Shown here piece after piece: positions 33,852 through 42,283 of a stretch of 64,000 nt of DNA (the first letter of the stretch is position 1; each line of letters begins with the position of its first letter). Source of the DNA: JBGPQJ01 sp963829485 (GTDB lineage: Bacteria; Chloroflexota; Anaerolineae; Anaerolineales; Villigracilaceae); the NCBI GenBank assembly GCA_963829485.1, contig CAWHIK010000004.1:496001-560000 (forward strand), read 5' to 3'. Position numbers and translations under genes: made by a program. The notes under the pieces were generated by a model that worked only from the letters and a program-made list of their open reading frames with translations, had not been told where the DNA came from and ran no database searches.

Positions 33852-34310
33852 ATGACAGAAAAGATTAAAGTCGTTGCATCGAATCGTAAGGCGAGTTTTG
33901 AATATTTCCTTCTGGAACATTTCGAAGCCGGTCTGTCTCTGCGTGGATCCGAGATCAAATCCATCCGAGCCGGGCAGGTGAGTTTGGCAGAAGCCTATGT
34001 TGAAGTGGACGGAAGGAATGCCTGGCTCGTCGAATCGCACATCGCTCCTTACGAGCAAGCCAACCGGTTGAATCACGATCCCAAACGAAAGCGCCGGCTT
34101 CTTCTCCATCGCAAGGAAATTAATGAATTATGGGATGCAGTAAGACAAAAAGGTGTGACGATCGTCCCGATTCGGATGTATCTCAAGGAAGGTCGTGCAA
34201 AAATTGAGATCGCGCTGGCCAAGGGTAAGAAATTACACGACAAACGTGCCTCCATCGCAAAACGAGACGAGGAGCGGGAGTTAAACAGGCAGGAAAGAAA
34301 TCCTAAATAA
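33852..34310 (+). CDS. smpB: SsrA-binding protein
   Basis: Binds tmRNA and brings it to stalled ribosomes for trans-translation. Family blocks: NRKASFEYFLLEHFEAGLSLRGSEIKS at the N-terminus, AYVEVDGRNAWLVESHIAPYEQ, and the basic C-terminal tail KLHDKRASIAKRDEERE, which occupies the empty mRNA channel. 152 residues is normal. The tmRNA gene is not in the window. Confidence 0.96.
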   Translation: MTEKIKVVASNRKASFEYFLLEHFEAGLSLRGSEIKSIRAGQVSLAEAYVEVDGRNAWLVESHIAPYEQANRLNHDPKRKRRLLLHRKEINELWDAVRQKGVTIVPIRMYLKEGRAKIEIALAKGKKLHDKRASIAKRDEERELNRQERNPK

Positions 34311-34338
34311 TCAGAAAATTAATATCCCATTGAATATC

Positions 34339-35121
34339 ATGCCTCCTTCACGAATTGCGGTGATCAATACCCTGCCCGAAAGCGAAAAACGGAAAATCTA
34401 CGCAAGGTTAATTCCGCAGGAATTGCTATCCCACTTTCACCTGCCGGAGACCAGCTCCCAACGATTGCAATCCTTTATCGATTTTAAATTTGCTCCGGGA
34501 TCAAGCGATGTAGAGATGTCGCTTTACCATGAGCACCTGTTCCCTGACCCGGTTTTGTATGGTCATCTGACGGATACGGTGACAGGAAATATCCATGTGC
34601 TGCTTTACATTCTCAACGATCCAGATGCGCCTCGATTTAATGTCGATAAGATGCCGGATGGAACTCCCACCCGGTTTGGGACAATGCAGCGCAATATCCC
34701 GGCAGAAACTGCCGCCATGGAATCCGGTCTGGCTCCAGGTCAGGTGCGTCGTGGTCTTCGGCTGCTGACTGCTGCCATACTTCAATTCGAAAAATTCGTT
34801 AGTAGCCTTGGTCAGGAAATGTTCTTTGCTGAGCCGCTTTACTATCACAACGCCGTCCTGTTCGAAAGGCATGGTTTTAATTACCAAGCCAACCGTAAAT
34901 TGATGGATAGAATTGAATTGGGTTTTTCGGATGGCGGTGAGTTCACAAAGTTCCTCGATAATTCGTCGCCTTTTCGTTCTCCCCTCGCCGCAAACAGCAT
35001 CCGCTTACGCTCATGGGCAATTCATGACGGAATCCTGGGTGTACCATTTTCTAATGTGACGATGTATAAATATATAGGGAAATCAGCCGGCGTAACGACC
35101 TGTCCAAGCTGCAGCTGGTGA
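34339..35121 (+). CDS. Unrecognised protein, possibly GNAT-like, 260 residues
   Basis: I do not recognise a named family. Near residues 155-190 the sequence AEPLYYHNAVLFERHGFNY resembles the last strand-helix of GNAT acyltransferases (Asn-Ala...Leu-Phe-Glu-Arg-x-Gly-Phe), so an acetyltransferase-like fold is possible. The C-terminus ends in a Cys pair (TTCPSCSW). The start at 34339 is the first ATG; a TTG at 34330 is in frame. It follows smpB by 28 bases and could be cotranscribed with it. Confidence in the reading frame is good, in function low. Confidence 0.7.
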   Translation: MPPSRIAVINTLPESEKRKIYARLIPQELLSHFHLPETSSQRLQSFIDFKFAPGSSDVEMSLYHEHLFPDPVLYGHLTDTVTGNIHVLLYILNDPDAPRFNVDKMPDGTPTRFGTMQRNIPAETAAMESGLAPGQVRRGLRLLTAAILQFEKFVSSLGQEMFFAEPLYYHNAVLFERHGFNYQANRKLMDRIELGFSDGGEFTKFLDNSSPFRSPLAANSIRLRSWAIHDGILGVPFSNVTMYKYIGKSAGVTTCPSCSW

Positions 35122-35141
35122 TCAATGATCCTGGAAATCGA

Positions 35142-35507
35142 TTATGGACCCCAGCGGGGCTGCCAATCACAGTATTCATTCTCTGTCAGGCGAGTTAATT
35201 GGGTTCCGTCGGTTCTAATTTTATAAATCTCACAACCGTCATCATTTCCAATATCTCCATAATATGCCGTAAAAACCACCCAGCGTCCATCTGGTGAAAT
35301 GCTGGGACCCTGGCTGTTTCCGCCTGACGGAGTTAATTGATAAGGGTCATCTCCATTCATTGGTACGATGAACAACTCCCTCCCCCATGGTTCACCGGAG
35401 TAGGTCACAGCCCAATTGCCTTGCTGGGACCAGTCCGAACGTCCGCGAAGTCTAGGCATTTGTGTTACTTGGGTTATTCCGCTCCCATCCTGGTTTACTA
35501 CAAACAA
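35142..35507 (-). pseudogene. TolB-like beta-propeller protein, C-terminal fragment
   Basis: Last 121 residues of a WD40-like propeller, with the repeated blades DWSQQGNWAVTYSG, GPSISPDGRWVVFTAY and a final WQPRW. In the frame that joins it to the upstream fragment there is an additional TAG at 35510-35508, so besides the lost base a nonsense change is also present. This makes genuine decay more plausible here than in the other interrupted genes. The first usable codon is a TTG at 35507. Confidence 0.6.
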
Positions 35508-36223
35508 CTAAATCGCATTAGATTGATCGTACGAGGCGAAAAAATCTGCGTTCCATCCGGCGACCAAGTAGGGTCCCAGCCCGGACTGTAAACCCGCCTC
35601 GGCTGGGTTCCATCCCGATCAATTAACCACACGGAAGGTGTAACCCCATCGCCTAAAGTAAATGCGATCCGGCCTCCGTCCGGGGATATTTCCGGAGCCG
35701 TCAAAGTCCCCAGGTTGCTCGTTACCTGCCTGGAATTCCCCTCCAAATCACTTTCGTAAATTTCATAATTCCCCGTTGGGTTTGCGGAATAAACAACGCT
35801 GTTTCCATCGGGAGCAAGGGATGGGTAAAAATGAGCCGAATTGTCATTTGTTGTCAACCGTTTGAATCCCGTACCATCGGCATTGATGAGGCAAATCTGA
35901 TCTAGATATCGAATTCCCGCGATCTGGCACGTAAAAACGATCTTCCCTGAAGTCGAATCATCAGGAACGGGAGTATTCGTAGAAGCGATTTCAAGAGATG
36001 GTGTAGGTAAAGTGGTTGGAGAAGGGGTAACCGCAGGAATGACAGTTGCCTTAGGAGGAACTTGGGCTGCCAATGTACAACTAAATTGAGCAAGTATTAA
36101 TAGCAATAGAAAAGTGAAAAGTTGTCCGGATAATTGATCATTTCCGGTTATTTTGGAAATATTTATCCCCGAACTCACCTTTTTCCAATAGATCGATAAA
36201 AACATCAACAACTTTTGGATCAA
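35498..36223 (-). pseudogene. TolB-like beta-propeller protein, N-terminal fragment
   Basis: A signal-like hydrophobic stretch (about 33-50), a Thr/Pro-rich spacer, then propeller blades with the SPDG signature (SLAPDGNSVVYSANPTG, EISPDGGRIAFTLGDG, WDPTWSPDGTQIF). After the last blade the frame runs into about 14 unrelated residues. The blades resume in the next frame if one T is added to the six-T run (plus strand 35539-35544). The start is uncertain: the reading as given overlaps the HD-GYP gene by 86 bases, and no ATG lies after its stop. Such lipoprotein propellers are commonly extracytoplasmic binding proteins. Confidence 0.55.
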
Positions 36224-37265
36224 AGGATACTCCCGAGTGTTCTTTTATATACAAGATCACATCTGAAAAATCAGATCTTTTACGATAAGGACGGTCTGAG
36301 CAAAGGGCATCCCAAACATCAACCACCGAGAATATCCTTGCGGCTAGCGGGATTTTATCGCCTTTCAGTCCTTTCGGATATCCGCTGCCATCCCATCGCT
36401 CATGATGAGAATACGGAATATCCAATGCCGGTCGCAGATAGGCAATCGGATGAAGCATGTCATAGGCATATTCCGGGTGTTTTCTCATTTCGCACCATTC
36501 TTCATCCGTTAATGGTCCCGGTTTTAAGAGGATATGGTCAGGAATACCCATCTTGCCAATATCGTGAAGTAAAGCACCTCTCCGGATTTGAACCAGGTCC
36601 TCTCCGAAAAATCCGAGAGCTCTTGCAAGGACGATGGTCATTTCCGTGACACGCCGTGTATGACCTTCGGTTTCCTTGTCTCTCAGATCAAGTGCGTGCG
36701 ACCAACCTTCGATCGTCGCATCATAAGCATCAGCCAGCTCCAGGTGTGCTTCATGAAGTTGTTCCTCTGACCTTTTTCGCTCTGTGACATCACGAGATGT
36801 CAGGATGATCCCTTCTACTTCTTGAGAATTAAGCAGGTTGGTGGCGGCAGATTCCAAATAAATCCACCGCCCATCAGCGTGCCTGAATCTGTACTCGACG
36901 GCAAGCCCATCTTGACTGCTATTCATGAGCAATTCAATATATTTGTTAACATGATCCCGGTCGTCGGGATGTGTCAGATTTTGAGGGTCCTTCCCGATTA
37001 GGTATCCTACCGGATATCCAAGGATTCTCGAGGCAGAAGGACTTTCGTACGTTATGATTCCCTCCTCGTTGTGCACAGTAATGATATCGCTGAGGTTTTG
37101 AACTAGTGACCGAAACCGGACCTCACTGGTTCTCAGCGCTTCCTGGGAAAGGATCTTCTCATCCCTCAAGCGTTTTTGCTCCAATGCCCTATCTATCGCC
37201 TGCCCCAGCCTGCTTAGTCTGTCTTTGAGCAGGTAATCCGTAGCACCCTGTTTCATGCAGTCCAC
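36138..37265 (-). CDS. REC-PAS-HD-GYP response regulator, main part (c-di-GMP phosphodiesterase)
   Basis: Contains the end of a receiver domain (CMKQGATDYLLKDRLSRL), a PAS domain (about 50-165) and an HD-GYP domain (about 195-365). The metal site HDIGK, the HHERWDGSGYPKGL block with the GYP motif, and the closing DVWDALCSDRPYR are all intact, so it should degrade cyclic di-GMP. The GTG at 37265 is not a true start: the frame is open upstream into the receiver (EIPFIVVTGTISEEVAV). It joins the fragment at 37327-37542 if one base near 37332 is removed. The joined protein would be about 467 residues. Confidence 0.85.
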   Translation of the reverse strand: MDCMKQGATDYLLKDRLSRLGQAIDRALEQKRLRDEKILSQEALRTSEVRFRSLVQNLSDIITVHNEEGIITYESPSASRILGYPVGYLIGKDPQNLTHPDDRDHVNKYIELLMNSSQDGLAVEYRFRHADGRWIYLESAATNLLNSQEVEGIILTSRDVTERKRSEEQLHEAHLELADAYDATIEGWSHALDLRDKETEGHTRRVTEMTIVLARALGFFGEDLVQIRRGALLHDIGKMGIPDHILLKPGPLTDEEWCEMRKHPEYAYDMLHPIAYLRPALDIPYSHHERWDGSGYPKGLKGDKIPLAARIFSVVDVWDALCSDRPYRKRSDFSDVILYIKEHSGVSFDPKVVDVFIDLLEKGEFGDKYFQNNRK

Positions 37266-37326
37266 GGCAACTTCCTCGCTGATCGTTCCCGTAACAACAA
37301 TAAATGGAATTTCCAGTTGTCTTTCC

Positions 37327-37542
37327 TTAAGTCAGATTCAATGCTCGTAATGCTGTAAATTGAGGCATACTGAAATCCGCCAGGATGACATCCGGTTTAT
37401 CATCTAAAGCAGTAAGATAATCCCCTTCCGAATCCACCCTGCGCCAATTAGCGTCATAACCTGCATCCTGCAATTCAAAAAGCAGCAGTTCTGCATCCGC
37501 AGGTCTATCCTCAAGAAGAAGCAATTTTAATGGTACTGCCAT
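37327..37542 (-). CDS. Receiver domain, N-terminal fragment of the REC-PAS-HD-GYP protein
   Basis: First 71 residues of a CheY-like receiver: LKLLLLEDRPADAELL with the acidic pair, and the phosphoacceptor Asp in VILADFSMP (about residue 55). The frame stops at ALNLT; deleting one base restores ALNLLKERQLEIPFIVVTGT, which is the usual family sequence. The start ATG at 37542 is preceded by a gap of 44 bases from the Rcp1-like gene. Very probably one gene with the 36138-37265 entry. Confidence 0.8.
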   Translation of the reverse strand: MAVPLKLLLLEDRPADAELLLFELQDAGYDANWRRVDSEGDYLTALDDKPDVILADFSMPQFTALRALNLT

Positions 37543-37586
37543 GCATAAGCTCCAATAATGGACATGCCATAAAAAATGTCTTGTTA

Positions 37587-38042
37587 CTATTCATCCTGTC
37601 TTGAAACCGGTGATTCATTAAGTTGTACCCAATATAATCCAAGTTGCCTGACTGACTCAGAGAACTGTTCGAAGTCGATGGGTTTAACTAGGTAGCTGTT
37701 CACTCCAAGTTTGTAACAATTAACAATGTCCCGTTCTTCACTCGATGAGGTTAATATAACCACAGGAATATGTCGTGTCCTTGGATCTGATTTTATTCGC
37801 TTCAGAACCGCGAGTCCATCCACCTTTGGTAATTTCAGGTCCAATAACACGACCTTTGGCGTTTCATCGATATTTCTTCCTCTATACGCACCTTCCCCGA
37901 AAAGATAGTCTATGGCTTCTGCTCCATCCTTGGAATGATGCACCCTATTGGCTATGCGATGTTTTCTGAGCGCATAGAGCGATAATTCAGCATCATTTGG
38001 ATTATCTTCAACAAGGAGAATCTCGATCAGGTGTTCCGCCAT
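37587..38042 (-). CDS. Rcp1-like single-domain response regulator
   Basis: Stand-alone receiver of about 151 residues. Acidic residues in ILLVEDNPNDAEL, phosphoacceptor Asp in KVVLLDLKLPKVDG (about 66), Thr in VVILTSSSEE and Lys in YLVKPIDFEQF. This form (with the EDNPNDAEL start) is the partner class of Cph1-type kinases. The ATG at 38042 lies one base after the kinase stop; a longer reading at 38087 would overlap the kinase and is rejected. It is presumably phosphorylated by the upstream kinase. Confidence 0.92.
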   Translation of the reverse strand: MAEHLIEILLVEDNPNDAELSLYALRKHRIANRVHHSKDGAEAIDYLFGEGAYRGRNIDETPKVVLLDLKLPKVDGLAVLKRIKSDPRTRHIPVVILTSSSEERDIVNCYKLGVNSYLVKPIDFEQFSESVRQLGLYWVQLNESPVSRQDE

Positions 38043-38043
38043 T

Positions 38044-40791
38044 TCATTCTCCGGAATTCGATGTTGACATTTCCCGAGGAGGTCCACTTAATGTGAAGAA
38101 AAATGTCGCGCCATTTCCAGGGACTGACTCAGACCAGACCCTACCGCCATGGCGACGGGCAACCCGCTCCACAATCGCCAGTCCGACACCGGTGCCCTCA
38201 AATTCATCCACACTATGCAACCTCTGGAAAACTTCAAAAAGTTTATCGGCATATTTCATATCAAAACCAATTCCATTGTCCTTTATGAAATAAGTCACAT
38301 CCTCACCTGGGATAAATCCTATTTCGATTGTGGGGTGGTCGGCTTTTCCGGTAAATTTAATCGAATTGGAAATCAGGTTATGCCAGAGTTGTCGTAATAG
38401 TGAAGGATCTCCTTCGCACGGGGGGAGTTCACCCACGGTGACAGTAAATCCTTTATTGGACAAGTCTTGAGAGAATTCCTTGAGCGATCCATTAACCAGA
38501 TCCCTCATATCGACTGCCTGTTTTTCAAGTGAGTGTCGCCCCAATCGTGAAAAAGCGAGCAAGTCATCAATCAGTCGACTCATTTGATGTGTACTCGACC
38601 GAATATTTTTCACGTAGCTTTTCCCATTTTCATCCAACAACCCTTGATATTCCTTCTCCAGGATTCTGGAATACCCGTCAAGAGCACGGAGGGGAGCCCG
38701 AAGGTCGTGCGAAACTGAATAAGAAAATGCTTCCAACTCTCTCATTGCAGAAACAAGCTGTGTAGTCCTCTCGAAGACCCGTTTTTCCAACTCTTCATTT
38801 AAGGATTGGATGGACTTTTCCGCATCCTTGCGAAGTGTTATATCATTCGCGTTCAATATGGCCATTTCAACACGACCTTCACTGACCACCGGTGCCAAAT
38901 TACACGCGTACCACGTTATGGTTTGATCAGCATCGAGCAAACTCAACTCGATGCTCACGCCTCTCCCTTCGTCAAAAACATCCTTTAACGCGTTTTCAAT
39001 CATGATTCGGTTCTCATCATGGATAAAATCAAGAATTGAATGGATCTCTGAGGCTTGCAATTCCATGCCGGGCAGGAAGCGATTCCCGAACAAAACATGA
39101 CCATCCCGATCAAGCAGCATGATGTATTGAGGTGCATTTTCGGTCAGCGTTCGCCAGCGGGTTTCGGATTCCAATAAGGCATCTTCCGACCGCTTACGCT
39201 CAATAGCCATGGCGATCTGAGTTGAAACAAACGCCAATACATCCTTGTCTTCATCAGTGAGCCGTTCATTAGCTGTGTAGGTTTGAATCGCAATCACACC
39301 AATTACGCGCTGGGCGATATTTAGCGGCGAGCCGAGCCAGTCGAATGAATTCGCGCCGATCATCTCCACTTCACCGACCTTGAGCAAGCGGTCGAAAACT
39401 TCCGGCGAAGCCAGCAGTGAAGAGCCTGTCCTCAGGACATAACTCGTCAGTCCCCGGTTCGGAGAATGTGGGGCGGGGGTTGTGTCATATTGATCAACAT
39501 AATAAGGATAAGAGAACTCATCGCGATCATGGTCATACAAAGCAATATAAAAGTTCTGAGCGGGCATCAGATCATTGATTACCCCATGGATGAGATAAAA
39601 AAGTTCGCTTAAGTTTTGGGCTGCCTGAACTGAATGTGAAATTCTATATAACGCGGTTCGAATCTGTTCGGCCCTTTTTCTTTCCATAATTTCCCGCACA
39701 GCTACCAATATGCGATCCCGCCCGCCTATTACTGCCTGGCGCATATTGATTTCCACCCAAAACGGATTACCATCCTTTCGTCTCGCCTTCCACTCTAATA
39801 ACTGTGGTCCTGCGTGAGCCGCATCCTTCATGTATTTCTTGAATATCTTATGAGTAAAAGGCAATTCGCCTGAATTAAGTTGATTGATCCGTAATCCAAG
39901 CAATTCTTCTCGTGAATACCCATACATCTCCGTCATTTTTTTATTAACATCCAATATTTCACCGGAATCCATGCTCACCACGAAAATGGCTTCATTAATC
40001 GAATCGATGATCGCGCGAGTCTGTTCATCGCTGATTTGTAAGGATTGCTGAGCCTCGCCTAGCTCCTGGATGCGCGCCTGTAAACCAACTATAAGATTCT
40101 CCAGCTGACCGCGCATAGTATTCAGACCAACCGCCAACTGCCTCAATTCATCCTTCATTTCGCTCGGATTGATATCTATTTGCAAGTTACCTGATCCAAT
40201 TTGCTCAGCGGCCTCGGTCAACTTACCCAGAGGTTTCCCAACAACCCTCCATATAACTAAACCGGCTGATATGGCTGAAAACATTAACAAAATCAACAAC
40301 TGAACTGTCGTTGATTGTTGAAATATCACCAGTGGGGTTCTTATATCGTTCAGATTTCCAACGGCGACAACATAGAGTCCTTGCTTCGGGACTGATGTAT
40401 ATCCATAAGCGATATTGTATTGGACGGAAATGCCTCCGTCATTTATCCGGGAAGATACTTCCTCAAGGAAATCGTCTCCAAAATCATCCTTGACGTTTTG
40501 GCCTACCTTGACAGGATTGGAATGTGCAACATATTCTCCGTCTGAATTGATAACAAATACGAAATGGCCATCAATAACAGGCGACATTTGAGTCCCGGCC
40601 ATTGACGATACACCATCCGACATCTCTATACGAGCTGCCACAGCCTCTGCCTGCTCCAGAAGGAAGTGGGTGCTGATGGCGAAATATTCCTGAGTTAATG
40701 AATGATACAAGTAATACGAAAACAGACCGATTGGAATCAAAGTCAAGAGGACAAAATACCCTGTTAGTCGTAATGCTAATGAGCTTTTCAT
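38044..40791 (-). CDS. Multi-domain sensor histidine kinase (Cache-HAMP-PAS-GAF-PAS-HisKA-HATPase)
   Basis: Membrane sensor of 915 residues. Domain order: transmembrane segment (about 8-28), extracytoplasmic Cache-like domain, second segment (about 170-192), HAMP, PAS (about 255-370), GAF (about 380-525), PAS (about 530-650), HisKA with the phosphoacceptor His in SVSHDLRAPLRAL (near 693), and the ATPase with the N box LWHNLISNSIKF and G boxes DNGIGFDMKYADKLF and GTGVGLAIV. It is a Cph1-like kinase. It is followed with one base spacing by the Rcp1-like regulator. The ligand of the Cache domain is unknown; the nearby substrate-binding lipoprotein is a possible partner. Confidence 0.92.
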   Translation of the reverse strand: MKSSLALRLTGYFVLLTLIPIGLFSYYLYHSLTQEYFAISTHFLLEQAEAVAARIEMSDGVSSMAGTQMSPVIDGHFVFVINSDGEYVAHSNPVKVGQNVKDDFGDDFLEEVSSRINDGGISVQYNIAYGYTSVPKQGLYVVAVGNLNDIRTPLVIFQQSTTVQLLILLMFSAISAGLVIWRVVGKPLGKLTEAAEQIGSGNLQIDINPSEMKDELRQLAVGLNTMRGQLENLIVGLQARIQELGEAQQSLQISDEQTRAIIDSINEAIFVVSMDSGEILDVNKKMTEMYGYSREELLGLRINQLNSGELPFTHKIFKKYMKDAAHAGPQLLEWKARRKDGNPFWVEINMRQAVIGGRDRILVAVREIMERKRAEQIRTALYRISHSVQAAQNLSELFYLIHGVINDLMPAQNFYIALYDHDRDEFSYPYYVDQYDTTPAPHSPNRGLTSYVLRTGSSLLASPEVFDRLLKVGEVEMIGANSFDWLGSPLNIAQRVIGVIAIQTYTANERLTDEDKDVLAFVSTQIAMAIERKRSEDALLESETRWRTLTENAPQYIMLLDRDGHVLFGNRFLPGMELQASEIHSILDFIHDENRIMIENALKDVFDEGRGVSIELSLLDADQTITWYACNLAPVVSEGRVEMAILNANDITLRKDAEKSIQSLNEELEKRVFERTTQLVSAMRELEAFSYSVSHDLRAPLRALDGYSRILEKEYQGLLDENGKSYVKNIRSSTHQMSRLIDDLLAFSRLGRHSLEKQAVDMRDLVNGSLKEFSQDLSNKGFTVTVGELPPCEGDPSLLRQLWHNLISNSIKFTGKADHPTIEIGFIPGEDVTYFIKDNGIGFDMKYADKLFEVFQRLHSVDEFEGTGVGLAIVERVARRHGGRVWSESVPGNGATFFFTLSGPPREMSTSNSGE

Positions 40792-40982
40792 AAAAGAGAA
40801 TAAACCGATTTAGTGGTTTGTTTTCAGCCAGCCTCATTTGATTCTACTCGACAACACGCTTATGGTGCGTTCCCCTATAGGTACACCACCCCATCTGCTT
40901 GAAACTCATCAAGGATGGACAGTCATCAAATATGGTATATTCTTACGAGGAAATTTAGTAATGGTCCTTGCGGAGTATCAAT

Positions 40983-42203
40983 GTGAACCGGTCACAAGTC
41001 ATCCGAATCGCGCTAGCCACAACCATCATTTTAACCGGATGTGCTCCTGTCAATGAAATAGCTACCCGAATTCCTGTTCAAGGAGCAGCCAATCCCAAAG
41101 TTATATCCTCTACACCCACAGGTCTGCCAACACCGAGAGGTTTGGATGAGTACTTTTTACCTTCATATTATGCTGATACTTATCTAGGCATTGTAGAATC
41201 TTCAAAAAGCGAACAAGGACTTATTATCTACTCACCACTGGGAGACCTGGTGTGGAAACCAGTGATCGACACTTTCCACGGTCATTTTCCTTGGATTGAG
41301 GTCACCACTGTTGAATTGGGAACGAACGAAGTTTTCGAGCGATATTATTCCGACTCGTCCTCAGGTGAACGTACGGCAGATTTGGTCGTGTCCTATTCCC
41401 CTGATGGTTGGTTGACTTTTGCCAATGCGGGTCAAATTGAGCCATACGTAACTGAAGAAAATTTAAATATACCCCCTTGGACAAAAATTGCTCCTGGAAT
41501 CTACACCTTTTCCAGCGACCCGCTGGTTATTGTATACGACAAGGGTGATATCGCTGATTCACCCCAAGGCTTGGGTGATCTCATTAATATGATCAATGAA
41601 AATCCTTCCGTCCTAGATGAAACTATCATCACGTATAACGCAGAGCAAAACTCAACAGGATTTTCGATTTACTGGTTTCTCGTCAACAAGCTGGGTCAGA
41701 CAGGTTGGGATTTCATCAACAAAATCGGGACCACTCATCCAGTTCTGAGGTCCTCATCCAGCAGCATAGTCTCCTCGATTTTAGATAACGAGGCATCTAT
41801 CGGGTTATTTGTTTCGCCGATTGCATTCTTGCAGGAACAGGAACTACATCCAGATATTGGGTGGTCCTTTGTCAAGGATGGCCAGCCCATTCTTATGCGA
41901 AGCATGGCGATCACCAAACTGGCAGCCAGTCCAAACTCAGCCCGGTTGTTGGTCGATTTCCTGCTTTCTCAAGAAGGTCAACTTGCTCTCGCTTATGGAT
42001 GGTTGACTCCCTTCCGCTCTGATATCGCAAACGTTGACCTTTTTACATCCTCCGAAACCGGTGAAGCCCACATCCACTTTGACGAAGTGATAAGAGAAGT
42101 GGGATTGGATAATTTGATATTTATTAATTTGGATCCGGAGATCATAAAACCGGAGAATAAAGAAAATTTTATCAACCTTTGGAATCAAGCGATGAGTCAG
42201 TAG
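40983..42203 (+). CDS. Extracellular solute-binding lipoprotein (ABC transporter type)
   Basis: Lipid-anchored substrate-binding protein. The signal peptide ends in lipobox LTGC, followed by a Thr/Pro-containing spacer. The body of about 370 residues resembles Fe(III)/spermidine-type binding proteins (GLIIYSPLGDLVWKPVIDTFHGHFP, then KAxN-like domains ending in SAKLLVDFLLSQEGQ). I chose the GTG at 40983 because GGAG lies 7 bases before it; the TTG at 40968 is in frame. No permease or ATPase genes are beside it, so it may serve the neighbouring histidine kinase or a distant transporter. Confidence 0.75.
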   Translation: MNRSQVIRIALATTIILTGCAPVNEIATRIPVQGAANPKVISSTPTGLPTPRGLDEYFLPSYYADTYLGIVESSKSEQGLIIYSPLGDLVWKPVIDTFHGHFPWIEVTTVELGTNEVFERYYSDSSSGERTADLVVSYSPDGWLTFANAGQIEPYVTEENLNIPPWTKIAPGIYTFSSDPLVIVYDKGDIADSPQGLGDLINMINENPSVLDETIITYNAEQNSTGFSIYWFLVNKLGQTGWDFINKIGTTHPVLRSSSSSIVSSILDNEASIGLFVSPIAFLQEQELHPDIGWSFVKDGQPILMRSMAITKLAASPNSARLLVDFLLSQEGQLALAYGWLTPFRSDIANVDLFTSSETGEAHIHFDEVIREVGLDNLIFINLDPEIIKPENKENFINLWNQAMSQ

Positions 42204-42283
42204 TCAAGGGTGATCACAGCGATATGTAATAACGTTGATAATTCTCAAACAACCAAAAAGATCAACATATTTCTGGAGGGATT

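Noticed and set aside
38529..38765. Plus-strand open frames opposite the histidine kinase
   Set aside because: Shadow frames; the minus strand has a complete multi-domain kinase there.
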